NCBI RefSeq assembly: GCF_002282855.1
Contig: NZ_NRIR01000011.1
Span: forward strand, 1-64,000
DNA length: 64,000 bases
Direction of reading: 5' to 3'
Source: Paraferrimonas sedimenticola
GTDB taxonomy: Bacteria > Pseudomonadota > Gammaproteobacteria > Enterobacterales > Shewanellaceae
Notes under the pieces: generated by a model
What the model was told of the DNA's origin: nothing
What the model saw: the letters and a program-made list of their open reading frames with translations, nothing else
Database searches by the model: none
Shown: piece after piece, positions 45,157-58,059 of the stretch
Numbering within the stretch: the first letter of the stretch is position 1
How the letters are laid out: every line of letters begins with the position of its first letter
Position numbers and translations under genes: made by a program

Positions 45157-45954
45157 GTGGGAAAAGTAATTGCGGTAGCTAACCAAAAAGGTGGTGTTGG
45201 GAAGACAACCACTTGCGTTAACTTGGCTGCATCCCTAGCAGCCACTCGTCGTAAAGTACTGGTGATTGATTTAGACCCGCAGGGTAATGCTACAATGGGC
45301 AGCGGCGTTGACAAATATCAAACCGAAACCACAGCTTACGAGCTATTAATTGATGAAAAGCCGTTCGAGCAGGTGGTGATCAAAGACACCTCGGGTAAGT
45401 ATGACCTGATTGCTGCTAACGGCGATGTAACCGCTGCCGAAATCAAGTTGATGGAGTGCTTTGCTCGCGAAGTTCGCTTGCGCAACGCCCTTCAACCGGT
45501 ACGCGATTACTACGATTTTATTTTCATCGACTGCCCACCGTCATTGAATATGCTGACGGTAAATGCCATGTCCGCTGCGGACTCCGTATTGGTACCCATG
45601 CAGTGCGAATACTATGCGCTTGAGGGAATTACTGCGCTTTTAGATACCATCAGCAAGCTCGCTTCGGTGGTAAACCCAGGTTTGGAGATCGAAGGTATTC
45701 TGCGCACCATGTACGACCCGCGCAATCGTTTGGCCAACGACGTATCTGACCAACTGAAAGGACACTTTGGCGATAAGGTTTATCGCACTGTCATTCCTCG
45801 AAATGTGCGCTTGGCAGAGGCGCCAAGTTTTGGTGCGCCTGCCATGTACTACGAAAAATCCAGTGCTGGTGCCAAAGCCTATTTGGCGCTAGCTGGCGAA
45901 ATGATCCGTCGCGAAGAACAAAAACAAGAACACTTGGCTACTGAGGCAGGGTAA
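45157..45954 (+). CDS. parA: chromosome partitioning ATPase ParA (Soj)
   Basis: Chromosomal ParA of the short type, 265 aa, without an N-terminal helix-turn-helix. The deviant Walker A box is NQKGGVGKTTTCVNLAASL right after the start and Walker B lies in FIDCPPSL. Frames open further upstream (ATG 45136 and 45103) but family N-termini begin at GKVIAVANQKG, matching the GTG at 45157 preceded by AAGGTGAG. It drives ParB-parS complexes apart after origin replication. Confidence 0.95.
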   Translation: MGKVIAVANQKGGVGKTTTCVNLAASLAATRRKVLVIDLDPQGNATMGSGVDKYQTETTAYELLIDEKPFEQVVIKDTSGKYDLIAANGDVTAAEIKLMECFAREVRLRNALQPVRDYYDFIFIDCPPSLNMLTVNAMSAADSVLVPMQCEYYALEGITALLDTISKLASVVNPGLEIEGILRTMYDPRNRLANDVSDQLKGHFGDKVYRTVIPRNVRLAEAPSFGAPAMYYEKSSAGAKAYLALAGEMIRREEQKQEHLATEAG

Positions 45955-45956
45955 CA

Positions 45957-46841
45957 ATGACAGTTAAAAAACGAGGTTTAGGTAAGGGCCTGGAAGCGCT
46001 ACTGAGTACCAGTCACGCCGCCGCACAAAAGCAGTCAAACGCAACCAGCAGTTCCGCCGTTAACGAAGGCGAGTCGCTGCAACATCTGGCGATCGAATTG
46101 CTTCGTCCGGGTAAGTATCAGCCTCGTAAAGACATGTCGAGCGAAGCCCTTGAAGAGCTGACTGAGTCGATTAAAGCCCAAGGTATTATTCAGCCGATTG
46201 TGGTTCGTCCGATTCAACAAGGTCAATACGAAATTATCGCCGGTGAGCGTCGTTGGCGCGCCGCTCAAGCTGCCGGTTTGAGCTCTGTTCCTACTCTGGT
46301 AAAACCGGTTGAAGACGAAGCGGCGGTAGCGATAGCCCTTATTGAAAATATTCAACGCGAAGACCTTAACTCAATGGAAGAGGCCATCGCCTTGCAGCGC
46401 CTAATGGACGAGTTTGAAATGACTCATCAGCAAGTGGCGCAAGCTGTGGGTAAATCTCGCTCCACCGTATCCAACTTACTGCGTCTGAACGGTTTAGAAG
46501 AAGACGTTAAACGCATGCTCGAGCACGGTGACATTGAAATGGGCCATGCCCGTGCATTATTGGCCATTGAGGGTACCGAACAAGTTCAAGCCGCTCGCCA
46601 AGTGGTGGGCAAAGAACTGAACGTTCGCGAGACCGAAAAACTGGTTCAGCAATTGCTCAATCCGACCCCAAAACCAGCCCCAAAAAGCCCAGATCCGGAC
46701 ATAGTTAGTTTACAAAACAAACTATCTGACCAATTTGGCGCCAAAGTCGAAATCAAGCACACCAAAAAAGGCAAAGGCAAGTTAGTGATTGATTACGCCG
46801 ATTTAGCGCATTTGGACGGAATTCTCGCCAAACTTTCCTAA
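45957..46841 (+). CDS. parB: chromosome partitioning protein ParB (Spo0J)
   Basis: parS-binding CTP-dependent clamp, 294 aa. The N-terminus has the ParA-stimulating KKRGLGKGLEALL; the CTP-binding motif includes GERRWRAAQ, the HTH reads THQQVAQAVGKSRSTVSNLLRL, and the dimerising C-terminal domain ends the protein. It starts 2 bases after parA. Four candidate parS sites are in this window (1200, 25679, 26977, 33231). Confidence 0.97.
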   Translation: MTVKKRGLGKGLEALLSTSHAAAQKQSNATSSSAVNEGESLQHLAIELLRPGKYQPRKDMSSEALEELTESIKAQGIIQPIVVRPIQQGQYEIIAGERRWRAAQAAGLSSVPTLVKPVEDEAAVAIALIENIQREDLNSMEEAIALQRLMDEFEMTHQQVAQAVGKSRSTVSNLLRLNGLEEDVKRMLEHGDIEMGHARALLAIEGTEQVQAARQVVGKELNVRETEKLVQQLLNPTPKPAPKSPDPDIVSLQNKLSDQFGAKVEIKHTKKGKGKLVIDYADLAHLDGILAKLS

Positions 46842-46904
46842 TTTAGCTGCTGCAGGTAGCTCAAGTTCACAATACCTTCTTTACAAACTGTGAAGTCGAT
46901 TCGA

Positions 46905-46929
46905 AAAAGCTCACTAATAGTGAGCTTTT
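46905..46929 (+). terminator. terminator of rsmG-parAB
   Basis: AAAAGCTCAC/GTGAGCTTTT stem with a 5-base loop and a T-rich tail, 63 bases after the parB stop and before the atp promoter. Confidence 0.8.
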
Positions 46930-46955
46930 ATCTTGTCTATCTGAGGGCATTGAAG

Positions 46956-46983
46956 TTGCATAAAAGGCCCGAACAGGTATACT
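46956..46983 (+). promoter_or_regulatory. promoter of the atp operon
   Basis: TTGCAT (46956-46961), 16-base spacer, TATACT (46978-46983), located 64 bases before atpI and just after the parB terminator. Confidence 0.65.
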
Positions 46984-47046
46984 TTCGCATGCTTTTCAAC
47001 TGACTGGCCAAAGCGTATAGACTTTGCCTTGACTCGGTTGGAAAAA

Positions 47047-47454
47047 ATGAATTCGGAGAAGTGGAATTTGACCAATAAATTGGCCGCAAAAGGCAGAAAA
47101 TCAGCCTATCGTATGGTTGGTGTACAAGCCATTGCAGTCGCGTTAGTCAGCCTCGGCTTCTTCGTTTTGTTGGGTAAACACGCCGGTGTTTCTGCTCTTT
47201 GGGGTGGAATCATTGTTGTGCTGCCCAATTTTATATTCGCAACCCTGGCTTTTGCCTATTCAGGTGCAAGGGCCGCCGATAAAGTGATTAAGACGTTTTA
47301 TTGGGGGGAGGCGTTGAAGCTAATGCTGACTATGGCGCTGTTTAGCGCGGCATTTATCACAATGAAGGATATCGGTTTTATGCCGTTATTTGTGTGTTAT
47401 ATCTGCGGCCTAATTGTGCAATGGACAGCTCCTCTATACTTCAAGCAAAAATAA
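47047..47454 (+). CDS. atpI: ATP synthase protein I (AtpI)
   Basis: First gene of the ATP synthase operon; a small membrane protein with four hydrophobic segments, thought to help assemble the c ring. The start chosen is the ATG at 47047 (135 aa). Alternatives are a TTG at 47029, and a TTG at 47068 that has a better-placed GGAG; sequence alone does not decide. The C-terminus YICGLIVQWTAPLYFKQK is typical. atpB follows after 12 bases. Confidence 0.85.
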   Translation: MNSEKWNLTNKLAAKGRKSAYRMVGVQAIAVALVSLGFFVLLGKHAGVSALWGGIIVVLPNFIFATLAFAYSGARAADKVIKTFYWGEALKLMLTMALFSAAFITMKDIGFMPLFVCYICGLIVQWTAPLYFKQK

Positions 47455-47463
47455 GTGGGATGA

Positions 47464-48258
<795 letters not shown>

Positions 48259-48292
48259 GGATTGCTAGAAGATTTTTATACTTTTTTATTAA

Positions 48293-48586
<294 letters not shown>

Positions 48587-48625
48587 TAAACGCTTCTGTC
48601 TTAACCTAACTTAGGAGGTGCTGTT

Positions 48626-49096
48626 GTGAGTATCAACGCTACCTTATTTGGTCAGACGATAGCTTTTATCCTTTTTGTGTGGTTCTGCATGAAGTTCGTG
48701 TGGCCGCCACTACTGGCCTCTATCGAAGAACGCCAAAAAAGGATCGCTGACGGTCTGTCTGACGCAGAACGTGCAGCCAAAGACCTTGAGTTGGCTCAGC
48801 AGAAAGCAACTGAGCAACTAAAAGAAGCTAAAGCACAAGCTGGTGAAATCATTGAGCAAGCCAATAAGCGCAAAGCTCAAATTGTTGACGAAGCCAAGGC
48901 TGAGGCTGATGCCGAGCGCGCTAAAATTATCGCGCAAGGCCAAGCAGAAATTGAAGCTGAACGTAATCGCGTTAAAGAAGAACTTCGCAAGCAACTAGCG
49001 ACCCTAGCGGTTTCTGGCGCTGAGAAGATCCTAGAGCGTTCGATTGACGAAGCTGCACACAACGACATAGTTGAGAAACTTGTCGCTGAAATTTAA
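48626..49096 (+). CDS. atpF: ATP synthase F0 subunit b
   Basis: Peripheral stalk subunit, 156 aa: one N-terminal membrane helix (residues 6-25) followed by a long charged coiled coil rich in Ala, Glu and Lys. The start codon is GTG at 48626 with a very strong TTAGGAGGTG ribosome binding site. Fourth gene of the atp operon. Confidence 0.97.
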   Translation: MSINATLFGQTIAFILFVWFCMKFVWPPLLASIEERQKRIADGLSDAERAAKDLELAQQKATEQLKEAKAQAGEIIEQANKRKAQIVDEAKAEADAERAKIIAQGQAEIEAERNRVKEELRKQLATLAVSGAEKILERSIDEAAHNDIVEKLVAEI

Positions 49097-49110
49097 TGAG
49101 GACATGAGTT

Positions 49111-49644
49111 ATGGCTGAACTAAATACCATTGCTCGTCCTTACGCAAAAGCAGCTTTTGATTTTGCCGTTGAGAACAAGTCAGTGGACGAGTGGCAGCAA
49201 ATGCTGGCCTTCGCCGCTATGGTGTCTGAAAACGAGACCATTGCAGACATGCTGTCTGGTTCTATTGCCGCCGAGAAACTGGCTGATATTTTCACCCAGG
49301 TTTGTGGTGAGCAAGTAAACGCGCACGGTCAAAACCTGATCAAGGTAATGGCTGAAAACGGACGTTTAAAGGCACTACCAGCTGTTGCTGCTCAGTTTGC
49401 GGAATTCCGCAACGAGTGGGCTAAAGAAGTGGAAGCCGAAGTGCAATCCGCCTCTGAACTTAGTCCAGAGCAAGTACAGCAGATTAGTGACTCTTTAGAA
49501 AAACGTTTAGCACGCAAAGTTAAGCTGAACTGCAGCGTTAATGCTGAATTGGTCGCCGGCGTAGTAATCAAAGCTGGTGATTTGGTAATTGATGGATCGG
49601 TGCGAGGCAAACTAGACCGCCTAGCCGATACACTGCAGTCGTAA
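49111..49644 (+). CDS. atpH: ATP synthase F1 subunit delta
   Basis: Connects the F1 head to the b-subunit stalk; 177 aa. N-terminal [16 protein letters not shown] and the C-terminal GGVVIKAGD-like stretch ([21 protein letters not shown]) are diagnostic. Lies between atpF and atpA, 14 bases each side. Confidence 0.97.
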   Translation: MAELNTIARPYAKAAFDFAVENKSVDEWQQMLAFAAMVSENETIADMLSGSIAAEKLADIFTQVCGEQVNAHGQNLIKVMAENGRLKALPAVAAQFAEFRNEWAKEVEAEVQSASELSPEQVQQISDSLEKRLARKVKLNCSVNAELVAGVVIKAGDLVIDGSVRGKLDRLADTLQS

Positions 49645-49658
49645 TTGGGGATTTGAGC

Positions 49659-51200
49659 ATGCAACTGAATTCCACTGAAATCAGCGATCTGATTAAACAG
49701 CGGATTGAGCAGTTCGATGTTGTGAGCGAAGCTCGCAACGAAGGTACCATCGTTTCTGTAAGCGACGGTATTATCCGCATCCACGGCATGGCTGACGCTA
49801 TGCAAGGTGAGATGATTGAACTGCCTGGTAACCGCTACGCAATCGCGCTGAACCTGGAACGTGACTCCGTAGGTGCGGTAGTTATGGGTCCTTACGCTGA
49901 TCTAGCGGAAGGTACCAAAGTAAAAACTACTGGCCGTATTTTGGAAGTTCCAGTCGGTAATGGCCTTCTAGGCCGCGTAGTAAACACCCTGGGTGAGCCA
50001 ATTGATGGTAAGGGCCCAATCGAACACGATGGCTTCTCACCAGTAGAAGTAATTGCACCGGGTGTTATTGACCGTAAATCGGTTTCTCAACCAGTACAAA
50101 CTGGTTATAAAGCCGTTGACTCCATGATCCCAATCGGTCGTGGTCAACGTGAATTGGTGATTGGTGACCGTCAGACTGGTAAAACCGCTCTGGCCATCGA
50201 CGCCATCATCAACCAGCGCGATTCTGGCATTAAGTGTGTATACGTAGCAGTAGGCCAAAAGGCTTCTACCATTGCTAACGTAGTACGCAAGCTAGAAGAG
50301 CACGGTGCACTGGAAAACACCATTGTTGTTGTAGCTTCTGCTTCTGAAGCAGCTGCTCTGCAATACTTGGCGCCATACTCTGGCTGTTCAATGGGTGAGT
50401 ACTTCCGTGACCGTGGTGAAGATTCATTGATCGTATACGATGACCTGTCTAAGCAGGCTGTTGCATACCGTCAAATTTCACTATTGCTGAAACGTCCACC
50501 AGGCCGTGAAGCCTACCCAGGTGACGTATTCTACTTGCACTCGCGTCTGCTAGAGCGTGCCTCTCGCGTAAACGAGAACTATGTAGAGAAGTTCACCAAC
50601 GGTGAAGTGAAAGGCAAGACCGGTTCTTTGACCGCTCTACCTATCATTGAAACCCAAGCAGGTGACGTATCAGCGTTTGTACCAACTAACGTAATTTCGA
50701 TTACCGATGGTCAGATCTTCCTAGAAACTGACTTGTTTAACTCAGGCCTACGTCCTGCGGTTAACCCAGGTATTTCGGTATCTCGTGTAGGTGGTGCAGC
50801 TCAGACTAAGATCATTAAGAAACTGTCTGGTGGTATTCGTACCGCATTGGCACAGTACCGTGAATTGGCTGCGTTCTCGCAGTTCGCCTCGGACCTTGAT
50901 GACGCAACTCGTGCTCAGCTTGAGCATGGTGAGCGAGTAACCGAACTGATGAAGCAGAAGCAGTACGCTCCTATGAGTGTTGCTGACCAAGCTATCTCTA
51001 TTTTCGCCGCTGAAAAAGGCTATTTGAAAGCCGTTGAAGTAGCGAAGATCGGTGACTTCGAAGCCTCTCTACTGTCTTACATGAACAGCGAGCACGCGGA
51101 ACTAGTTTCAACTATCAATGCCACGGGTGATTACAACTCTGACATTGAAGCTCAGTTGAAAGCCGCACTCGATAAGTTTGTGGAAACCCAAACCTGGTAA
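49659..51200 (+). CDS. atpA: ATP synthase F1 subunit alpha
   Basis: Non-catalytic nucleotide-binding subunit, 513 aa, identical in length to E. coli AtpA. The P-loop is [13 protein letters not shown] (about residues 169-181). The ATG at 49659 gives the invariant [16 protein letters not shown] start; an in-frame TTG two codons earlier is unlikely to be used. Confidence 0.98.
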   Translation: MQLNSTEISDLIKQRIEQFDVVSEARNEGTIVSVSDGIIRIHGMADAMQGEMIELPGNRYAIALNLERDSVGAVVMGPYADLAEGTKVKTTGRILEVPVGNGLLGRVVNTLGEPIDGKGPIEHDGFSPVEVIAPGVIDRKSVSQPVQTGYKAVDSMIPIGRGQRELVIGDRQTGKTALAIDAIINQRDSGIKCVYVAVGQKASTIANVVRKLEEHGALENTIVVVASASEAAALQYLAPYSGCSMGEYFRDRGEDSLIVYDDLSKQAVAYRQISLLLKRPPGREAYPGDVFYLHSRLLERASRVNENYVEKFTNGEVKGKTGSLTALPIIETQAGDVSAFVPTNVISITDGQIFLETDLFNSGLRPAVNPGISVSRVGGAAQTKIIKKLSGGIRTALAQYRELAAFSQFASDLDDATRAQLEHGERVTELMKQKQYAPMSVADQAISIFAAEKGYLKAVEVAKIGDFEASLLSYMNSEHAELVSTINATGDYNSDIEAQLKAALDKFVETQTW

Positions 51201-51244
51201 GACCTAAAGTCTTTTGATTTTAGGTCCGAATTTGGAGAGTAGAG

Positions 51245-52105
51245 ATGGCTGGCGCTAAAGAGATTAAGTCAAAGATCGCGAGTGTTCAGAACACTCGTAA
51301 GATCACGTCTGCCATGGAAATGGTAGCTGCCAGTAAGATGCGTCGCGCTCAAGAGCGCATGGCAGCAAGCCGTCCTTATGCAGACAATATGCGTACGGTG
51401 ATTGGTCACGTAGCGCACGGTAATCTGGAATACAAGCATCCGTATCTTGTAGACAGAGAGGTAAAACGCGTTGGTTACATCGTCGTTTCTACCGACCGTG
51501 GCCTTTGTGGTGGTCTCAACGTCAACCTGTTCAAGCGCCTTGTGCGCGACATGAAAGAGCACGAGCAAAATGGTGCTGAAGTGGAAATTGCCACTATCGG
51601 TAACCGCGCAGCTTTGTTCTTTGATAGCTTTGGCGGCAACGTTAAAGCGCATGTTGGTAACTTGGGTGACGCACCATCGCTGACAGACCTAATTGGTGCT
51701 GTTTCAGTGATGCTGGAGTCCTTCAACGAAGGTAAGCTGGATCGTCTGTATGTTGTTTACAATCGCTTTGTAAACACCATGAAGCAAGATCCTGTGATCG
51801 AGCAGCTGCTACCTCTGCCTAAATCCGATGATGGCGAAATGGCTCATCATTGGGACTACATCTACGAACCAGATCCAAAAGAGCTGTTGGATCAATTACT
51901 GGTTCGCTATGTAGAGTCACAGGTTTATCAAGGTGTTGTAGATAACGTGGCGTCAGAAATGGCTGCCCGTATGGTGGCGATGAAAGCCGCAACTGACAAC
52001 GCCGGAGAACTGATTGATGGACTGCAACTGGTCTACAACAAAGCCCGTCAGGCTGCGATTACGCAAGAGCTGTCGGAAATTGTTGGTGGCGCCGCAGCAG
52101 TTTAG
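51245..52105 (+). CDS. atpG: ATP synthase F1 subunit gamma
   Basis: Central rotor shaft, 286 aa. N-terminal helix [20 protein letters not shown] and C-terminal helix [20 protein letters not shown] form the antiparallel coiled coil that turns inside the alpha3beta3 head; the [11 protein letters not shown] motif is conserved. Confidence 0.98.
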   Translation: MAGAKEIKSKIASVQNTRKITSAMEMVAASKMRRAQERMAASRPYADNMRTVIGHVAHGNLEYKHPYLVDREVKRVGYIVVSTDRGLCGGLNVNLFKRLVRDMKEHEQNGAEVEIATIGNRAALFFDSFGGNVKAHVGNLGDAPSLTDLIGAVSVMLESFNEGKLDRLYVVYNRFVNTMKQDPVIEQLLPLPKSDDGEMAHHWDYIYEPDPKELLDQLLVRYVESQVYQGVVDNVASEMAARMVAMKAATDNAGELIDGLQLVYNKARQAAITQELSEIVGGAAAV

Positions 52106-52121
52106 GCAAGGTAACTAATAA

Positions 52122-53528
<1,407 letters not shown>

Positions 53529-53545
53529 CCCGATAGGAGATGGAG

Positions 53546-53971
53546 ATGGCAGCTATGACTGTACATTTGGATGTTGTTAGCGCGGAAAAAGAGATCTTCT
53601 CTGGTCGTGTAGAGCACCTTCAAGTGACTGGTGGCGAGGGTGAGTTAGGCATCAAGCCTGGTCACGCTCCATTGCTGACTACCATCAAACCTGGAATGGT
53701 GCGCCTTGTGAAGCAGCACGGACACGAAGAGGTAATCTACCTGTCCGGCGGTATTCTAGAGGTGCAACCTTCATCTGTGAGCATTCTTGCAGATGTGGCC
53801 TTACGTGCCGATGATATCGATCGTGACGCGGCTGAAAAAGCCAAGCGTCATGCGGAAGAAGCCATTGCTAACGCAGGTGCTGATTTCGACTATGCCGAAG
53901 CGGCAAAAGAGCTAGCCAATGCGGTTGCTCAGCTTCGCGCTATCGAGCAAATCAAGAAACATACCAGATAA
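53546..53971 (+). CDS. atpC: ATP synthase F1 subunit epsilon
   Basis: Regulatory rotor subunit, 141 aa from the chosen start. An N-terminal beta-sandwich ([17 protein letters not shown] onward, with [14 protein letters not shown]) is followed by a two-helix inhibitory C-terminal domain. Three closely spaced ATG codons (53540, 53546, 53555) are possible; the middle one gives the MAAMTVHLD start I expect in related genera. Last gene of the operon. Confidence 0.93.
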   Translation: MAAMTVHLDVVSAEKEIFSGRVEHLQVTGGEGELGIKPGHAPLLTTIKPGMVRLVKQHGHEEVIYLSGGILEVQPSSVSILADVALRADDIDRDAAEKAKRHAEEAIANAGADFDYAEAAKELANAVAQLRAIEQIKKHTR

Positions 53972-53988
53972 TTGACGGTAGACTGATC

Positions 53989-54013
53989 AAGGGCGCCTTT
54001 CGGCGCCCTTTTT
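53989..54013 (+). terminator. terminator of the atp operon
   Basis: AAGGGCGCC/GGCGCCCTT 9-bp stem, 4-base loop, T tail, 17 bases after the atpC stop. Confidence 0.9.
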
Positions 54014-54030
54014 ATGTTCAGGACGAACGG

Positions 54031-54175
54031 GCAGAAAACTGCTCCTGCGTTTTCTGCACTTCCGCCATCCCTGGCGGTCGTATGCCGCGGTCACAGGTCG
54101 TGAAGGAGCGGTGCTAACCCCGTCATTCCCGAGAAATAACGTCATCCTCGTGAAAACGGGGACGGGAATCTAGCC
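54031..54175. repeat. palindromic intergenic repeat cluster between atpC and glmU
   Basis: About 145 bases without a reading frame but rich in inverted repeats: GCAGAAAAC/GTTTTCTGC (54031-54057), CCGCCA/TGGCGG (54062-54077), and a CGTCATTCCCG...CGGGAATCTAG element (54121-54172). The last resembles the widespread gammaproteobacterial 'GTCATTCCCG-CGGGAATC' type of palindrome and appears to contain a second degenerate copy (54140-54163) nested within it. The set probably represents dispersed REP-like elements; copy number elsewhere in the genome cannot be seen here. Confidence 0.6.
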
Positions 54176-54281
54176 ACTCGCTACCACCCCTCCCTAAACT
54201 TCAGCGAACACTCAAATTAGCCAGCGGGCGTTAAAATCCTTATAATCCGGCTGTTAAATTCACAGTTGAGTAGGCATTTGC

Positions 54282-55646
54282 ATGGCCCTGAAAGTTGTCA
54301 TTCTCGCCGCGGGTAAAGGTACTCGCATGAAATCCAGCTTACCTAAGGTATTGCACCCGGTAGCTAAGAAGCCCATGGTTGAGCACGTAATTGATGCGGC
54401 CAACCAACTCCAAGCCGAGCAAGTATTGCTGGTATACGGCCACGGTGGCGAGCAAATGAAACAGCACCTGGCTCACCGCGAGGTGACTTGGGTTGAGCAA
54501 GCCGAGCAATTGGGTACCGGCCACGCCGTAGCGCAAGCCCTGCCCCACATCAACGACGACGACCAAGTGCTGGTGCTTTACGGCGATGCGCCACTGATTA
54601 CTGCGGATACCCTTAAGCGTTTGCTTAGCAGCCAGCCAAGTGGCGGTGCCGCCCTGCTAACCGCGATTTTAGATAACCCATTTGGCTATGGTCGTATCAT
54701 TCGCGAGAACGGCAAAGTGGTTGCCAACGTCGAGCAAAAAGATGCGACTCCAGAGCAGCAAGCCATTAAAGAAGTGAATACTGGCTTTGTATGTGCTGAT
54801 GGTAAGTCGATGCACACTTGGTTATCCCAGCTGTCGAATGACAACGCCCAAGGCGAATACTACTTAACCGACATCATTGCCATGGCCCACCAGCAAGGCG
54901 AAGGCGTAGTCCCGGTGACTACCGATGACTTGATGGAAGTGGAGGGAGCCAACAACCGAGTACAACTGGCAGCCCTTGAGCGTGCTTACCAAGCTCGTCA
55001 GGCCAATCAGCTAATGTTAGACGGCGTAACCCTTGCAGACCCTGCTCGCATCGATGTACGCGGTGAAGTGAGCGTTGGCCACGACGTATTTATCGACGTC
55101 AATGTGGTTCTTGAAGGCAAAGTTAGCATTGGTCATAACGTTCAAATTGGCGCCGGTGTAGTCATTAGCGACTCGCAAATTGCCGATAATGCCGTTATTA
55201 AGCCTTACTCTGTGATTGAGTCTGCTGTGATTGGCGAAGATTGTTCTGCCGGTCCTTTCTCGCGCATGCGTCCTGGTGCTGAGCTAGTGAAAGACAGTCA
55301 CATTGGCAACTTTGTCGAAATGAAGAAAGCGCGCTTAGGCGAAGGCTCTAAAGCCGGCCATCTTACCTATTTGGGTGACGCTGAAATTGGTAAGGGCGTG
55401 AACATTGGTTGCGGTACGATTACTTGTAACTACGACGGTGCTAACAAGCACCTAACCGTGATTGAAGACGATGTATTTGTTGGCTCAGATACTCAGTTGG
55501 TTGCGCCGGTAACCGTGGGCAAGAATGCCACTTTGGCGGCAGGTTCCACCATCACCAAAGACGTGGCGGCAGACGAGCTAGTACTGACTCGAGTGAAGCA
55601 ACGTCATATCACCGGTTGGAAACGTCCGGTCAAGACCAAGAAGTAA
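54282..55646 (+). CDS. glmU: bifunctional N-acetylglucosamine-1-phosphate uridyltransferase/glucosamine-1-phosphate acetyltransferase
   Basis: Makes UDP-N-acetylglucosamine for peptidoglycan and lipopolysaccharide; 454 aa. The N-terminal pyrophosphorylase domain has [19 protein letters not shown] (residues 7-25) and YGDAPLI; the C-terminal left-handed beta-helix acetyltransferase has repeated hexapeptides and the [15 protein letters not shown] segment. glmS, which makes its upstream precursor glucosamine-6-phosphate, is 6.5 kb to the right. Confidence 0.98.
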   Translation: MALKVVILAAGKGTRMKSSLPKVLHPVAKKPMVEHVIDAANQLQAEQVLLVYGHGGEQMKQHLAHREVTWVEQAEQLGTGHAVAQALPHINDDDQVLVLYGDAPLITADTLKRLLSSQPSGGAALLTAILDNPFGYGRIIRENGKVVANVEQKDATPEQQAIKEVNTGFVCADGKSMHTWLSQLSNDNAQGEYYLTDIIAMAHQQGEGVVPVTTDDLMEVEGANNRVQLAALERAYQARQANQLMLDGVTLADPARIDVRGEVSVGHDVFIDVNVVLEGKVSIGHNVQIGAGVVISDSQIADNAVIKPYSVIESAVIGEDCSAGPFSRMRPGAELVKDSHIGNFVEMKKARLGEGSKAGHLTYLGDAEIGKGVNIGCGTITCNYDGANKHLTVIEDDVFVGSDTQLVAPVTVGKNATLAAGSTITKDVAADELVLTRVKQRHITGWKRPVKTKK

Positions 55647-55661
55647 CGATAAACAGCTTAA

Positions 55662-55702
55662 AAAAAGCCGCCCTATGGAGTGACCTCCTAGGGCGGCTTT
55701 TT
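55662..55702. terminator. bidirectional terminator between glmU and the TonB receptor
   Basis: A 14-bp outer stem AAAAAGCCGCCCTA/TAGGGCGGCTTTTT, one bulged T, then an inner GGAG/CTCC stem with loop TGAC. T runs on both strands suit the convergent genes. Confidence 0.9.
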
Positions 55703-55731
55703 GTTGGTCTGTTCTTTGTTGAGCTAAAAGC

Positions 55732-57885
55732 TTAGAAATCCACTCGGTAGCTAATGCTGGCGTAGCGACCACGGCCTTTAAAGTAGCGGCTGTCGTTGCC
55801 TACGGTTTGCGAGTAGTAGGTGTAGTAATCCGTGTTAGTCAGGTTTTGAATACCTAGGCTCAATTGACCCACTTTCAGCGGAATTGCTAGCGACACATCC
55901 AAAGTGTTGTAACCGTCAAACTTAGAGGTCACCTGCCCCTCGTTGTTCTTAAAGTCACGGCTTAAGAAGAAGTTAGCCTGCCAGCGCAGAGACATTTCAT
56001 TCTCGAAGTTGTGCGCCCAGAACAGGTTGATGCGATCCGGAGCAATGTTCGAACCGTCCAAGTCGGTATCAAGCTTACCGTCATTGTTGGAGTCGTACAT
56101 GCCTTGGGTGGTGGCTAGGTTAAAGCCCACATCGTCGTTGCTACCAATGTACCAGGTACCCGATGCTTCGATACCACGAATTTGGTTGGCTTCGCGCTTC
56201 ACTTCGTAGATACCGTCGTCATTGCGCTGCAAACGCGCGCCAAATTTAGAGTAAGACTGGAAGTAAGCGGCTTTTACCACGAAGTTTTCGCCAGAGTAAT
56301 CAAAGCCTAAATCGTAGTTGTCGGTCACGATAGGTTGCAGAGTTACGTTGCCGTCAACTTGTGGGTTGTCGATGAAGTTATTCCCATCGCGCAGCACTCG
56401 GCCAATGTCTGGCATACCAAAGCCTTGCGAGAAGCTGGTATAGACCCGCCATTGGTTGTTGATCTGGTAGCTGATACCGGCATTGCCCAGCGTCTCAGAA
56501 AACTCAGGTGTGCCGCCTTTAACCGCCACATTGCCAGAGCCCCACAGGGTGCGATAATCACCCACGGTCAGGCGCGCCGCCTCGTGGCGAACACCAGCGG
56601 TTAAAGTCATACCGTCGATTAGCTGGTAGTCTGCTTGTGCATAGGGCGCTATGTTGTCATAGGTGCTTTCTGGTACCCATTGGTAGCCGGTTGTTAGCAG
56701 GTCTTGCTTGGTGGTATCGCGAAAAATGTCCATACCGTAGGCCAGTTTCACACCCGAATCCATCAAGTTGTCGTTGATGAACGAAGCTTTTAAACCCAGC
56801 TTATTGGAGTGGTTAACCGACTGCTCGTAGTACAGAGTTTCACCGTTAGAACCGGTGCCGCATGGCGTGACTTGGTCGCTGCCTTCCCACTCTGGATTGT
56901 AGAAGCTCTCGAAGCAGCCGCCGCCAAAAGTGCCCTCAAAATTCTGTGAGAAAGCTTGCAGGTGCATTTGCTGACCAGCGATGTCGTTGTGGGTGTAGTC
57001 CACGCTAACCGTGGTGACCTTGTTGTTAGCTGGAACCCAAGGTTGTTTCTTTTTCTCGGCGCCGGTTGGAATGTCGTTTTCCTTGTCGCCCTTTACTGAA
57101 GTCCAGTTACCGTTGTTCTCTATTTGGTAGCGGCTAGCCATCACTTGCAAACGCGAGTTATCGAAATCTTTGCCTAGCTTGATAAAGCCGTTAGCCGATT
57201 GTGAGTCGGCGGTGTCGCCTTGAGTGGTGTCCATGCCAATCGGATTACCATTGGCATCGTAGTACATGCCTTCGTTGCGGTAGCTGATCGAACCAATCAC
57301 ATCTGTGCTCTCACCCGCAGCTGCGAAACTATAGGTAGTACCAAAGCTGACACCATCGCTACCGCCTGAGGTTGGCGCTGAAGCGTCTACCGTAATGCTG
57401 TGACGGGTTTCGCCATCGGCTTTCTTGGTGATGTAGTTGATGATGCCGCCCTGAGCGCCCATGCCGTGCATGGCGTTGGCACCGTGAATGATCTCAATCC
57501 GCTCAATCATTGCGGGGTCAATGGTTTTGCCCGAACGGCCACCATCGCGCAGCGGATTTGACTGAGGTACACCATCAATCAGGATTAGTGGTTTGCGACC
57601 ACGCAGAGTTTCGCCAGTTGAACTCATTTTTTGACGGCTTGGTGAGAAACCCGGTGCCAAGTTACCCAAAATGGTTGAAAGGTCGTTAGTGACGCTCAAC
57701 TGCTGCTGCAATTGCTCTTGGTCGATAACCGTGACCAAGTTAGGAATGCTGGATACCGGTTTACCCATACGACTGGCACTTACTTCGATGCGCTCGATGT
57801 CTTTTTCTTTGTCGTCTTGAGCGAATGTGGAAGTGGATGCGACTACGGCGGCAATGGCTAATGCGACGCGGCATTTAGGAAACAT
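55732..57885 (-). CDS. TonB-dependent outer-membrane siderophore receptor
   Basis: Outer-membrane barrel receptor of 717 aa from the chosen start. Signal peptide to about residue 23 (ends TFAQ), a plug domain with IEVSASRMGKPVSSIPNLVTV and LILIDGVPQS, and a C-terminal beta-barrel ending in YRVDF with the terminal Phe. A frame runs to 57951, but the ATG at 57885 is followed by a proper signal peptide and preceded by GAGGTTT. A Fur box lies about 100 bases upstream, so it is probably an iron-siderophore receptor; the ligand is unknown. Confidence 0.9.
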   Translation of the reverse strand: MFPKCRVALAIAAVVASTSTFAQDDKEKDIERIEVSASRMGKPVSSIPNLVTVIDQEQLQQQLSVTNDLSTILGNLAPGFSPSRQKMSSTGETLRGRKPLILIDGVPQSNPLRDGGRSGKTIDPAMIERIEIIHGANAMHGMGAQGGIINYITKKADGETRHSITVDASAPTSGGSDGVSFGTTYSFAAAGESTDVIGSISYRNEGMYYDANGNPIGMDTTQGDTADSQSANGFIKLGKDFDNSRLQVMASRYQIENNGNWTSVKGDKENDIPTGAEKKKQPWVPANNKVTTVSVDYTHNDIAGQQMHLQAFSQNFEGTFGGGCFESFYNPEWEGSDQVTPCGTGSNGETLYYEQSVNHSNKLGLKASFINDNLMDSGVKLAYGMDIFRDTTKQDLLTTGYQWVPESTYDNIAPYAQADYQLIDGMTLTAGVRHEAARLTVGDYRTLWGSGNVAVKGGTPEFSETLGNAGISYQINNQWRVYTSFSQGFGMPDIGRVLRDGNNFIDNPQVDGNVTLQPIVTDNYDLGFDYSGENFVVKAAYFQSYSKFGARLQRNDDGIYEVKREANQIRGIEASGTWYIGSNDDVGFNLATTQGMYDSNNDGKLDTDLDGSNIAPDRINLFWAHNFENEMSLRWQANFFLSRDFKNNEGQVTSKFDGYNTLDVSLAIPLKVGQLSLGIQNLTNTDYYTYYSQTVGNDSRYFKGRGRYASISYRVDF

Positions 57886-57986
57886 AGTAAACCTCAAACT
57901 GCAGAGTTTAGTGATTTGCTTCGCACAAATGTAATCGTGAACTGACAGCAAACTTCACTGTGGCAAAATAATTAAATCGAAAAGTG

Positions 57987-58005
57987 ATTGAGAGTCGTTC
58001 TCATT
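57987..58005. promoter_or_regulatory. Fur box between TonB receptor and PepSY gene
   Basis: ATTGAGAGTCGTTCTCATT matches the 19-base Fur-type palindrome AATGAGAATCATTCTCATT at 16 of 19 positions. It lies between two divergent genes of iron uptake type, so it may repress both when iron is plentiful. Confidence 0.75.
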
Positions 58006-58059
58006 TGCGTGCAGTCTATCAGAGCCAAAATTTAGGAACTAATCGCCAGATCACACTTT

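Noticed and set aside
57886-57951. 22-residue extension of the TonB receptor
   Set aside because: It precedes an ordinary signal peptide; the ATG at 57885 has a good ribosome binding site.
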